Both the position numbers and the translations under genes were made by a program. Shown in pieces: positions 42,250 to 54,659 of a stretch of 64,000 bases of DNA. The DNA comes from Rhizopus arrhizus. Its lineage: Eukaryota > Mucoromycota > Mucoromycetes > Mucorales > Rhizopodaceae. Under the pieces are notes generated by a model that was given only the letters and a program-made list of their open reading frames with translations, did no database searches and was not told where the DNA came from. Positions within the stretch are counted from its first letter, which is position 1. The number at the start of each line of letters is the position of its first letter. The DNA lies in contig JAKZZE010000022.1 in NCBI GenBank assembly GCA_024220505.1, forward strand, positions 744,001-808,000. The letters run 5' to 3'.

Positions 42250-45200
42250 ATGACTTCAACAGCTGTGAGGTATAGAACTTATAGAAAATGGTTAGATGAT
42301 TTAAAGCTGATGATCTATGAAGGGTTGGCTTAAGGGTTCGACCTTTGACTGAAAAAGAGATAGTCAATAACTGTACAGAATGTATATCATGTATACCAGA
42401 TGCGCCACAAATATTGATAGGTGCAGACAAATCCTTTACATATGATTATGTATTCCACAGCAAGACAGATCAATCAAAAGTATATCAACAAGCAGCATCA
42501 CCACTATTAGATAAATTCATTGAAGGGTAAAAAAGAAAAAAATAAAATAAAAAATAGGTTTAATCTAAAATAATTTGAAAGGTTTAATGCTACCATCTTA
42601 GCCTATGGGTAAGTGAAATGAAAAAAATAAAATAAAATAAAATAATAGAAACTGATGGATTAAATATAGTCAAACAGGATCTGGCAAGACATATAGTATG
42701 GGAACTACTTTAAATAATATGGATAATAGGTCTGAAGATGAAGGTAAACTTTGATTGTTTTCTTGTTTGACTTTTTGACTGAAAAAATAAAAATGGGGGA
42801 ACACAAAGGCATTGTGCCTCGTTGCATCATTAAATTATTTGAAATATTAAAAAACCGTGAAGCACAAGACTCTGAATTTAAATATGAAGTTTATGTCTCG
42901 TTTCTTGAACTTTATAACGAAGAATTCATCGACTTGTTAAACAACACCCACTCATCTAAGCGTAGATCTCAATCCCAACCACAGCAGCAGCCACAACCAC
43001 AACAAGTCACTGAAGTCTCCATTCGGGAAGATATCACAGGGCAAATCTATTGGAGCGGCGTCAAGGAAGAAATCTGTTACAGCCCAGGAGACGTCTTGAA
43101 TTTCTTGGCCCAAGGGTCTCTGAATCGTACCACGGGATCAACCGAAATGAACTCTGTCTCTTCACGATCCCATGCCATCTTTTCCATCTTACTCAAACAG
43201 CAAAAACCACAAGAAGACGAAGATGGCAAACGAGTGATGAAATCGCTCTCTAGTAAATTTCATTTTGTTGATTTAGCAGGTTCTGAACGTGTAAAGTACT
43301 TTATTTCTTATACACTTGTCACTAACCCAGAACTGGATAGTTAAAGAGAACACATGCACAAGGCGATCGAGCTCGAGAAGGCATCGCGATCAATTCGGGA
43401 TTATTGGCCTTGGGCAATGTCATTTCAGCCTTGGGAGATGAAACTCGAAAAGCAACCCATATACCCTACCGAGACAGTAAACTCACTCGACTCTTGCAAG
43501 ATTCCCTCGGTGGCAACAGTCAAACCCTCATGTTGGCCTGTGTTTCACCAGCGGATACCAATTTTCAAGAGACCTTGAGCACGTTGAAATACGCTAACCG
43601 TGCTCGGAATATCAAGAATCGTGTCAGCGTCAATCAGGAATTCGCAGGTTCCTCTGTTGAAGTCAGCCAGTTGAAGGCCTTGGTATCCAAGTTACGACTC
43701 GAACTTGCCGAACTTCGGACAGGACAGCCAGATGATTCATCTTCAAGGCAAGAGATGAAAGCACAGATATTACGATTGACAACCGAACGAGATACCTTGT
43801 TGATGGAGCGTGAGTTGGGTGAGTGGATGAGGAAGACCGAGGACGATACCGAGACTGTTTCAGAAAGTGTTGGATCCCATCGAACGGTCAAAACGCATCC
43901 TGTGATTGAAGGGCATTTGAGAACGATACAAGACCTTAGAGACCAACTAGAGGATACACAACGTCAGCTGAAAATCATCCAGGATCAGCGTCTCGTCCTC
44001 CAAAAGTTTACTCAGCCCGTGCATAAAAAGCTCACGACGAGTAGCAGTACCAAACGTCACGTCAGCCGATCCAGCAAGATGCGTCGACCGATCATCACTA
44101 AAAGCACAAGTGCTAGCCAAAGAAAGAAATACAAACGTGTCAGTAAAGCGAGGTTGGAAAAGGTGGAAGATGAAGGCTATGTCAATGATTTTCAGGAACA
44201 GGATATTGTGCGACATGATGAAGTAAAGGAAAGTATCGCAAAAGTACGTGCAGACATCAGAAAAAGCCTTCAAGTGCTTGAATTAGTCAAGGTGAGTCAA
44301 AGATGATTTCCTCCTTTTTTTTTTGTGAATGACAAGGGCTGAGCTTTTTGTTTCACCTCCAAAAAAAAAAAAAAATTAGCCTCCTGAAGACTCAAGCTGG
44401 GAAGATGAATTAAAAGTAAGCTAAAACAATTTTTTTTTTTTTTATTACTCAATCATGTTGATATAGGCTTTTGAAGAGGAGAAAAAGGGATTGGATGGAA
44501 AGGAAGACAAAGAGTACTCTTTAGACATTGACGAATTTATCCAAGACATTGAATCACTTGTAACCAAAAAAAAAAAGTGTCTGATTTGATATTCATTTTT
44601 TGTTGTTATAGACTGTACCTTTGTGGAAAGATGACGAAGTACAAGATCCCACTAGATCAGAATTTAGTGAAGAGAGTACAACCTTGAGTCGAATCACTCA
44701 AAGACAACAGCAGCCACAACAGCCTAATTCAAGATATACGACTCAACTCTCACGTATGCTACATCAGATACAATCAGACATCAAAGTGAAAGAAGAACTT
44801 GTTTCTCATCTTGAGAAATCAGAGACTGAATACACATTTATGCGTACAAAATTCGAAGACATGATCAGCTCCCTTCGAACCCAGTTGGCAGAAACTCAAA
44901 AAGAAAAGGACATGTCCCTGATGCGAACCAAGTCCAATATGGCCATCAAGGCTGATATCAAACAACAGATTGAACCTGTGATACGTCAAGAGTATGAAGG
45001 CAAGATCAAGCAGCTCAATGCAAAGATTCTTGACTTGACTCGCAAGTATACAAACGCAACCAGTACCGTTCAATCCGCTCGTAACCAAAACGAGAACGCA
45101 CTCAAGTCACTCAAGTCCAACATCCAGCGACTCGAGACAGAAAAGAGACGACTGGCACAACGGATGCGAGCCGAGGCTGAGCGTGTACGTGAGCAGATCT

Positions 45201-46726
45201 TGCGACAAGAACGCAAGATCCAGCAGCTCCAAAGACAGCAAGCCCAATCGAACCAAGCAAAGAAAAGGCTAGAAAGAGAACATGAAGAACAAAAGACGGT
45301 GCTAAAGAAACGTGATGAGGAGATCATGATGAGCACCAATCAATTGAAACAGACACTGTCTGTGATGAAAAAGGCGGTACGTGAAGGGGGTATCCTGGAT
45401 GAAAGAATGCTGGCACAACTCACGCCTGTCTTGGGAGGCCATTTTGCCGTGATCGCTCGTGGGGGTGGGCATGGGTTTCCAAAGAAAAAGAAGAAGAACC
45501 CGATTCCGTTGGGTATCCGAGTGACTCGCAAAAAGCAGCTGCTGGACAAGGCACTGGCACAATACATTCAAGGAAAACAGGCCATTGTGGAAATGGAGAA
45601 CCTGCTGATCCGTCGAGAGAGTTTGGTGAAAGAAAAGATGGAACTAGAAGAAGAAAGGGAGCAAGCGTATGATGCAGAGAGAGAACATGAGCAAAACACG
45701 GGCCAATCGATGGATACGATCGCGATCGAGCTGATGGACGAGCGTATTGAGCTGATAACAGCCGAGATATCGTATCTGTCTGCTCGAGTACACAGTTTGC
45801 AAAAGGAGGCAGCCGAAGAAAGTTTACAGGCAGAAGAACAGATGGGATTGGCCGTGTTTAACAGACCAGCAAAACATGTTACTTTTGTTGATGAGATTGT
45901 GACAGAAGTAAGTCAAGATGAGCAGCAGTGGATGGACATTGACACGTTTGATGAACAATTCAGTGTGCCAGTGAATGCAGCACCCGAGATTGCTTATGAA
46001 GTGACGAGTAGGCTGATCAAGTCCTTTGAAGTAGATGAATGCAAGACGATCATAGAAAATCTAGTGGATGACATCATGGACTTGAAGATGACGGACAATG
46101 AACGGCAGTCGACAGTGAAAAATATGGAACAGACCATCCTTGAGCTCACACACGCCTTGAACAGCATGAAGAAGGACAAGGAACAGAACATGATGAAAAG
46201 GGACAGTGTGAGTAGTGAAAACAACAGTCATACCCAATTGATCAGCTTACCTAATTCACCCGTTGCTTCACCACTTTATAACCCACACTTGCAACCCCCA
46301 CCTGCTCTTCATTCTCAAAAAAGAGACTCAATCACACCTTCACCCGATAGATTTTATAACATGATTCAAGGAAGATTATCTTTGCAACCAGAGAATATAG
46401 ACAGCTACATGTCAGATCATGATTCAAGTACTTCATCTATCCTTAGTAGTCACTTGAGAAGATCTTCTATACAATCCGATACATCTTTACAAGAACAACA
46501 ACAACGTCCTAGTCCAATTCAGAGATTGATCAAACGAACGCCTATCAGTGAAAAAGCCTCGTCTAGTGTCTTTGACAGATTGGCACAAACGCCGACTCGA
46601 TCGTCTCGCGCAAAAATGAATCACCGACACAGTAGCAGTAGTGTAGAAGATTTAAAGGCGAAATGGGAACCTTATTTAGCAGAAGATAATAGACCTTCGA
46701 GTGCAAACACAAGTCGATTTATTTAA
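42250..46726 (+). CDS. Kinesin-4 family motor protein 2 (9 exons)
   Basis: Exons 42250-42269, 42335-42526, 42582-42608, 42670-42743, 42809-43290, 43341-44291, 44380-44415, 44467-44559 and 44612-46726 give about 1,329 aa. Motor motifs: VRPLTEKE, P-loop [45 protein letters not shown] and [20 protein letters not shown]. The spliced [14 protein letters not shown] segment crosses the 43290/43341 junction, which proves the intron. A coiled-coil stalk follows, with a very basic patch ([12 protein letters not shown], about residues 900-920). The C-terminus is a Ser/Pro-rich tail with predicted disorder (about 1,150-1,329). The introns early in the motor lie at nearly the same places as in the first kinesin gene, so the two are paralogues. 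Confidence 0.9.
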
Positions 46727-46915
46727 AAAAAAAAAGTTGATTAATATTGTATTGTCTTTATTAAAAAAAAAAGCATGTGTAGACACTTTAATGCATGATG
46801 TATGAAGGGAAAAAAGAAAAAAAAAAAAAGGGGAGGGGGTATGATTTACTATACACTGAGATATAAAGGGGGAGCATAGATGGTTATGTACAATAGAAAA
46901 AGAGAGATTATAAAA

Positions 46916-48284
46916 TTATTTGGAAATTGAAAATCGCTTGTTTTCCAGTGGAGTTGATTTACTTGGAGCAGACATCAAAGGTAATCTTTTTCTTGGTAGA
47001 TCAACAATGATCCTCTTTCGTCGACTGTTTTCAGAACACGATTCAGTACAAAACCAAGGTTCGGTTGATAGGACGAATGCGTCTGTTAATTCTTGAGGAC
47101 AACATTTTTGATGATAAGCCTTGGGACATCCCTCACAGCGTACCAAGACATTACCTTGCCAAGATTCGTTGCGTTGACAAGAAGAGCAGTAAAGTTGAAG
47201 GACAGGTCGATGTCTTTGATCGATGGATTCTTTTGTGAATTGAGTGAGATCAAGTCTTGGTAGTTTACATGCAAACCCATATCCTTTATAATCACATCCA
47301 TGCTTATTACATAAAGTTCTCTTACCCCAAGGACCTGGTCTCCAGTTGACACCTTCAGTCGTACCACAATATCTACACCAATCGATATTGGCCTTGGTTA
47401 GTTTTTGATAAATGGTAGGTTGAGCTGTTGGACGAGGTTTGGTTTTAGGTATGTGGTGATAGGGATCAGGTTGAATGTTGATTTCTATTTTTTTTGGTTG
47501 CTTTTGATGTTTCTTTGTATACAACTTGTCTTCTTCCCATGAACCAACAGAGGATAGTTCATCTTGTTCAAACAGTGTGAGTGTACTATGTTGACTGATT
47601 GAATCTTCATCGTCTGATTCTTCAAAATAACCATCTAATCCAACCTCATTCTCTGTAGTCAAGCCTTGAAGTTTTTGTTTCTTGTTGTGTTCCAAGATGG
47701 TATCAGACCATCTTCTTTTTCTGGATACAACATAATCAACAGCAGGTGAAGTTGATAATTCTTGATTTGCTTTAAATGTCTTTTGATTCAATCCAGGTTT
47801 TTTATCCAGTGGTTCAAGACCAAAGTTAAACAGACCACTTTCTTCTTCTAACGCCAAGAGTTCGATAGGACTGAATGAACGATCATCATCACTTTGAGTA
47901 GATGAAACAGAACAAGGAGACATTTCTCTATCGTTCATTGGAGGTGAAAAGAAGACATCCTTGACTAAATCTTTTTGTTGATGTTCGATAGTTGTATCAT
48001 AGGTTATAATAGCATTTTCTAATGTATGATGAATAGGTACATGATTTATTGTGGGTTGATACTGATTAAAAAGTGAATAAATAAGTAATTTATGTCTTTA
48101 AACTTACATTCAATTGTCTGTTATACATGTAATAAGATAATGTATTGGACATGGAAGGTACAACGATAGAATTCATCATCTCACCACTTGTTTCTTTATG
48201 AAGATGACCAGTGGATGGAATACGATAATATGCTGGTCGATAAATAGAGTGATTTGATCCTTGCTGACTATAAGGTTTCATCAT
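46916..48284 (-). CDS. GATA-like / PHD double zinc-finger protein
   Basis: Exons 48284-48108 and 48061-46916 give 440 aa. The first 280 residues are largely disordered, Ser/Gln-rich, with acidic patches. A zinc finger of GATA-like spacing follows at about 285-325: WCRYCGTTEGVNWRPGPWGK, then RTLCNKHGCDYKGYGFACK. The second CxxC of a true GATA finger is here CNKHGC. A PHD finger follows at about 348-395: LYCSSCQRNESWQGNVLVRC, then EGCPKAYHQKCC and EPWFCTESC. A basic C-terminal tail may be a nuclear signal. The pairing suggests a chromatin-reading transcription regulator. The ATG at 48284 is favoured; the ATG at 47938 would be an unspliced alternative missing 100 residues. Confidence 0.82.
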
Positions 48285-50222
48285 TCTAGAATTATTAAAG
48301 AAAGAAGAAGCAAAGAAGATGAGATACTTTATAGAATAGAAAATAAAGGAGAAAGTGACACGAAAGAAAATGATTGGTTAATATTCTAAAATAGGAGAAA
48401 GGGGGGAGGGATTATTTTTTTTTTTTTTTTACTCGTGAACTAAAATTTTTTTTTTTTTTAGTCACTCAAACTTTATTTACAACTAAAAAGACCAAAATAA
48501 TGCAGAAAAAAGAACGTGCCACTAGTAAATTTTGTCCTACTTTTCATTTGTCAGTGATTTCTCCGATACAATTTCCTATCAAAGATCACAGACCACATCC
48601 AGTGTTGTAATGAATCAAATAGAGAATGAATGGAGGGCATATGGAGTGTATAGCTCGTGTTTGGCTCCTTGGATCTATAGTAAATAAAGCAGCAAATGGT
48701 AAACATCAAAGGAAACAAAAGGGAGGGGGGGGGGAAGTGAGGGGAGGGGAATGATCTCCTCAAAAAAAAAAAAATAGATAAAGCGTGAGATGGGCTGTAC
48801 TGGTCTTTTTGTTAGAGTAAAATCTTGTATTCTTGAATTTTAGGAAAATGTTACTCTAGTTGTACATTTTGTGTAAATAGAACAATTGTTCTCACTGACT
48901 TCTATTGTCCTTATCTTTTTCACAATTGGTTCTCATCCAATCTTGATTTATAAAACTCAGATTTATTCACTCATTTCAATCTCTTTTAATATGTCTTTCA
49001 ATACAAACTCCACTGTTCACTTTGCAAAAGCTGAACCCTGAGATTTAAAATTTTATCCCCCTCCCCTTCGCTCTCTCTCTCTCTTTTGATAAAGAATTTG
49101 GTTTTGTTTTTGGGAAAAGCTTGGAAATAGCTGGAACCAAATTAGTTAAAAAGAAGATGTCTTGTTGATGATATAAATGTTAAAAGTAGAGTGATGATAG
49201 AATAAATAAGATATGCATACTAATTAACAAATCACAATGAGTGAGAAAAAGAGAAAAAAAAAAAAAATTCAGTGTGATAATGAAGAGTGACGATCTCTTG
49301 AAGTCACACACATACACCTAAAAAAGAATCTAAAAATAAACACTGAATTTTATTTTCCCCGATCTATCTGATCTAAACTTGATATGCACTCTTTCACTAA
49401 CAATCGTACATTTAATTTATCTCTAAATAATACAAGCATTCATCTACATTCAGTCTATTTTCTGGTTGAACAGACTTATTAAACACCTATGAAAATCATG
49501 ATCAAAAGGGAATAATCCAATACTTGAACATCAGAAAGCAAATAATTTAAGCCAAGTTTAATTTTGGTAGCTCGTGCCAATAAATCATTGTTAAATGAAA
49601 CGGGATCGGTTATTAAAAATATATGCAGCTCGTGGGCCCGGAGGCATGGAGATAACCCGCATGGGAATTACACTGAGCAAAAGTATTTTGTTTGGTTTTT
49701 TATACTCGTTCAGAATCAGATTAAATTTATTTTATACAACTTGTGTTGGCTTACAAAATGATAAATGCTTTTAAATCAATCCCCACAGTTTATCTTTTTC
49801 AAACAGGACTTTTTTTTTTTTTGCTTGAACAAATCGGAACTGGAACCTATAATGTCAAAATAAAGTTAAGGTACCGGAACATAAAAGACTGTAGATACAA
49901 GCCTCTAGAATTCATATTCATCACGCGATATCTGATGTCCTCTCATCTTAACTATTTGCTACAAAAAAAAAATACGCATATTATTTATACTTTTTCTTTT
50001 TGAAATAGTGTGAGTCTTTTAGATTTTTAAATGTGTGTATATTAAAATAAAGCACAAGAAAATATATATCCTCTTTAATTTTATTCAAGGAACCATTGAC
50101 CTGTAGGAGATCTATTTGAAATTCAAAGTCACATTCAGGTACCCCCACCCCCTCTTCTTCACTCAATAAACTCTATCAGTGGACTATCTTAAAAAGGGGA
50201 GGAGAATTGATCGGATTCGTTA
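48285..50222. other. Intergenic, no gene recognised
   Basis: AT-rich stretch with pyrimidine and G-rich runs (48726-48733 G-run, 49068-49085 CT repeat). Open frames present are short and without recognisable content. Confidence 0.5.
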
Positions 50223-50511
50223 TACAGTGCGAACGGTAGAGTTCGTCGCCAAATAATTTCTATTTTTATCGGTTCATGCTTAAAACGATTGTCTCAAATG
50301 AAAATTCCGTTTAAAGTGAACGCAAGATCAATTAGGGACATATTTTGAAGATTTCAATTAGCTGTTCAAAATCATTCGATTTGCAGTTTTCATTAAAAAT
50401 GCATTTTTTTTTTTGCCAACGAGATACGTCACCATCATTGTTAAAACACTTCTTAGAAATTCATTTTTGGACTATCTTTGTTCTGTTTGATATATTTGCT
50501 TTCTTTTTTAT

Positions 50512-51294
50512 TTCCGTTATACGATTAAAGAACGAATTTTTATTTATAAATAAATTTATAAAACAACCCAAATGAGCACATAATACTTGCGTATTGAATT
50601 GCCCGGGTCAGGTCTATAAAGTTGAAAATTGTACGAAAAAAACCTTTTGATAGTCAAAAGGGTAAAAAAGAGAAAGAAAGGAAGATGAAGGGGGAGGCTA
50701 TATCACAAAATACTAGATTAAGAGTTGCATAACCAAGTTATCAGTTTGGTACCAAGAGTGGGAGTTTCAGGAGGAAATTCACCATGATGTAGGTAGTCAA
50801 GTTCAAAAAGGATAAGGCACATGGCTGGCCACCGAACTGTCCAGGCAGAAAATATTGAAGCCTTGGGGGCTGTATTTCCGTTATACGTTTAATAATAATG
50901 TATTTATTGTAAAATTTTAATGACCCAAATTGAGCACATAATAATGTGAAATTATTGCATTGCCCGAGCCAGTTCAAGATTTGGGTGGGAGCTAAAAACC
51001 TTTTGATAGGCAAAAGGGAAAAAGGGTAAAGAAGGGAAGAGGTGATAGACAAAGTAACAAACAATACTAGATTAATTAGGGCCAAGCCAATGCAAGAGTT
51101 TAGAGCCAAGGGGTGGGACCTCAGGAGCGATCTTGTCATGGTGAAGATAGTCAAGTTCATGTAAAATTTGGCAAATGGTTGGCCAACGTATAAACCAAGC
51201 AGCATATTTCGATCGATTTTGTGTCGTTGGCTTTTTCCTGGAAGTGGGCAAGATATTCAGGAGAAAAGATAAAGGATCAGTAATATTTCCGTTA
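50512..51294 (-). pseudogene. Two tandem 5'-truncated LINE 3' ends
   Basis: On the minus strand each unit reads from a shared YNGN codon block to a stop, then into an untranslated tail. The right unit (51294-50887) encodes RWPTICQILHELDYLHHDKI and ends KLLHWLGPN, with the stop at 51072. The left unit (50883-50512) encodes RWPAMCLILFELDYLHHGEF and ends KLITWLCNS, with the stop at 50718. The two are clearly homologous but diverged, and both join at TTCCGTTATAC on the plus strand. This is the C-terminus of a Mucorales-type LINE ORF2. Confidence 0.65.
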
Positions 51295-52807
51295 TACAGT
51301 GCGACTGGTAAATTTTGTCCGTTCTGAAAAAATAAATAGCGATTTCCGAAAAATAAATGGCGCTGCAGACATAATGGCTTCCTATCTAGAGAATATATTT
51401 TTGAGACAATTACTAAGGAAAGTACAAAGAAACAATATTTATAATCCAATTCTACCCTTTGAGATAAAATGCCCAATTACTGCAGAGGATATCCAAGAAA
51501 CCATTAGAAACTTACCAACAAAGAAAGTACCTGGCGTAGATCACCTCCGGAATGAAATGCTACAACCTGTACGACATCTACTGGCACCGCTCCTTCTTTC
51601 GCTCTTCCGTTTGTGCTGGATGTGGTCTTACATCCCACAATCTTGGCGTGTTGCTCAAGTTATCCCGATAAAAAAGGCTCCACTGACGAACAGAGTAATT
51701 ACCGACCTATCAGTCTAACTTCTATCTTTAGAAAGACCTTGGAACGTTGCATACATTATAGCTTGAAAGCTAACAGATCTCCACTTGACATTGCACAAGA
51801 CGACTTTAGAGAATCCTGTGGTGCGATAAACCAAGCTCTTTGCCTTGCAGAAATCTGCCATATGCTGCGTTCACATTATCGTAGCAAGCCCCGTTCTAGC
51901 CTTTCTGGATATAAAATCCGCCTATGATTCTGTCAACAGGAACTATATATGGGAGGTCTTACAGCCTTATATATCACCTCCACTCCTAGGTCTTTTACGC
52001 AACTTGTTTGACGAAGTCCAGATAAAAGTGCTCCTCTCAAATGCAACTTCTAGGTGTTTCCATCCAAAGACCGGAGTACTCCAAGGGTCCATCCTCTCGC
52101 CCTATCTTTACTCAGTATATATAAATCAACTTTCAGTATATCTACGCCATCAAGCTATAAAGGATGATACACTGCTATTACAGTTAGCATCACTCTTGCA
52201 TTGCTTACTTTACACGGATGACGTGGTTTTAATAACCAGCAGATCGATAATGGTTGACCTACTACAAAAATGTGAAGAACACAGTGTACAAATAGGATAC
52301 AGGTGAAATTTTTCAAAATGCGTCATCTTGGATAATCATCCACAAACAATAGAATATGCGATCTATGACCAAGTTCTACCGCAAGTGACATAACTAATGT
52401 AGTACTAGGTGTAAGAGCCTCTCATATCTTAAACAGCAAACCACAAGAATAAAAAAAAGACTTTGGAATCGCGATCAAGCAGCCGTATTGAATTTTCTCA
52501 AGATCCTAAATAGCTTGAGAAAGACCCGACGAATGCCCCAGCCTTTTCACCAGAAAATATCCTTTAGACTGGCTATCTTTAAGTAGAACAAAAGTAAGAA
52601 AATCATAAAAAATTCACCACCAAGGTTATCGCTTTGGTCATTTAATACAAGTATTGCATTAAAACAAGTACAAAGCGACACTAATAAATGTACTAAACGA
52701 AATTTTCATTTAGGTTAGTGACATTTATTTTTCTGGAAACGACATTTGTTTTTTGCTAAACGAAGTTTATTTTCTTCAAACCGATAAAACTTACCAGTCC
52801 CACTGTA
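51295..52807. mobile_element. TIR-bounded element of 1.5 kb carrying LINE RT remains
   Basis: The left end TACAGTGCGACTGGTAA and right end (inverted) TACAGTGGGACTGGTAA match for at least 24 bp with few differences. Subterminal AAATAAATGGCG-like boxes are repeated on both sides (51343-51362; inverted at about 52724-52736). The ends belong to the same family as those of the 6.2-kb composite. The only coding remains inside are from a LINE reverse transcriptase. Confidence 0.65.
51340..52306 (+). pseudogene. LINE (non-LTR) reverse transcriptase fragment
   Basis: Three successive frames give parts of one RT: ITAEDIQETIRNLPTKKVPG and SLFRLCWMWSYIPQSWRVAQ; then NYRPISLTSIFRKTLERCIH; then VLAFLDIKSAYDSVNRNYIW, GVLQGSILSPYLYSVYINQL and LLYTDDVVLITS. 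Frameshifts near 51675 and 51895 break it. The catalytic box is YTDD rather than the usual YADD. Endonuclease and C-terminal parts are missing. Confidence 0.85.
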
Positions 52808-53505
52808 AAAGAATACCAAAAGACGAGGAAAGGTCAGTGAATCATTATTATGATTATTATTATCATTTATTAAATATTATATATAATTATCCAATAAAGT
52901 TGTTGTTTGAGATTATGCTTTAGCATCATGGCTGTATCATAAATATTGATTATTTTTATCATACGCCTGCAAGAAAGTGGCAAATAGTAGATGCCATTTG
53001 CTATTATGACTCACACTCGTCTTTCAGTTCTTCTTTTGAACTTTTAACAGCTATGAAAAGATATTTAATTGTTATTAGCCAAATGCAAACATCAATGAAG
53101 AAGCATCTTCCAGTGCCCCTGAACGATATTTAATGTAAATTTTTCTTGTAAAAAAGTTCATCTCTAATCGTAAGTTTATATTTCATTTAGAAACTCCTAA
53201 ACCTGACTTTTCATAAACATTTCATTGAAGGTGATGCTGGAGAACAAACAACAGACGAAAAGCATGATAATACCCAGAAAAATCAAGATGATAATAGTTT
53301 GTCTGCACCTACGCCTGTTCCTGCTCCTGATTCCAACAAACTACCTGGTTCCATTAATATTTCCGATACATTTAACAAGAACGGACTACTACATATTTCG
53401 ATTTTAGGTATCTCTTTTGTATACAATAATATCGTAGGTGTGAAGTTAGTTCTTTCGTATAAACTAATGTTACACGCCGAATGGACCAACCACAATTCTC
53501 CTTCA
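52808..53505. other. Spacer inside the composite, no gene recognised
   Basis: AT-rich DNA between the 1.5-kb element and the LINE ORF1 remains. The end of it (53299-53505) may be the N-terminal, poorly conserved part of that ORF1 (TPVPAPDSNKLPGSINISDT), but I cannot be sure. Confidence 0.4.
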
Positions 53506-54477
53506 TTTTCAAATGGTGACCAACTCATTGCAACTTGCTCAAGCAAAAATCTCTTGGAGTGATGTTGTTGCACGTGGCAACCACAAAAAAGTTTTTGTTG
53601 CCGTCTCGCCAGCTCAATCTGGCCAGTTCAGATCAGTCCAAACCAACGATTGAAACTATATTTGAAACTAAAGACATCCAGCACCATCTGATGGCTCAGA
53701 AAGCTACTTCTATAATTCAGCAGACGTTAACCCCCAGATCTGTCATTTTTTCTTTTCCTAATAATTTGTTTGAAAAGGTTACCGATGCCCATAAGGCCAC
53801 TGAACACCACCTTGGGAAGGCTGACGGATTTCGCAATCTGTCCAAATACAAAACTCGACGTTCCACCCAGCCCATTCTAGTTGCATGATTTCACCATGCT
53901 GAGGTTTCTAGAAAGACTTCGTCAGAAGGCTTTATATACAATAATATGACTTTTAAGGCCACTCCTTCTATGGTACACGCTGAATGAAGCTTAGTCCATC
54001 TGCTGTTGGCCTTATTACATATTCCGTCAAAAGCCACCTTTTTGGAAGATCTGTTGAGTTCTCTTCAGTATTATGGAAAAGTCTGTCAAGTGAAGCAACT
54101 GCTACGTGAGGGATACTTTGAGGGTGAGTTGTCAGTTTTGTTGGACGTTTCCTCTCCGAACTTAGATGAGCAGGAGATTCCTCTTCCCATACAAGCTTTG
54201 CAGAGAAACTTATATCTGGAGGCTTGGGATACTTTTGCTCAGGCATCGTACAAAGGGGCGGAACCAGTATGCTACTACTGTCCTAAGGCTGGGCAGCTTC
54301 GTGCTAAGTGTTCTTTGTTGCAGAAACAGGGTGTGCTATGGATGTGGTAAAAATGGACATAGAAGACGGTTTTGTAAGCGTGTTGAGGACCTATTAGATA
54401 AGTATATTCAGGACACCCAAGCGTCGACCATTTCAGTATCGAACGCTGTACATTCTACACCAGCTATTGAGCTGTAA
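53506..54477 (+). pseudogene. LINE ORF1 (gag-like) remnant with zinc knuckles
   Basis: Successive frames give QLAQAKISWSDVVARGNHKK, then SKATFLEDLLSSLQYYGKVC and REGYFEGELSVLLDVSSPNL, then CYYCPKAGQLRAKC and CYGCGKNGHRRRFC. The last two are CCHC-type knuckles, the first with a missing His. Several frameshifts and stops make it non-functional. Proteins of this layout are the ORF1 partners of Mucorales LINEs and bind element RNA. Confidence 0.75.
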
Positions 54478-54659
54478 ACTGCATCTCTTGTCCTTCAAAC
54501 GGAGCAAGACTTCTTAGATGTGTTGTGTGAGGCTTTGGATGCAGAATCTCCAGTGGATATGGTACCTGATCAGACACGTAAACCAGACAGCCCTGATTCC
54601 AACCAACATATAGTAAGTGTGAGAGAAAAATATAAGTAGATTTTTTGTTCAATTATTTT

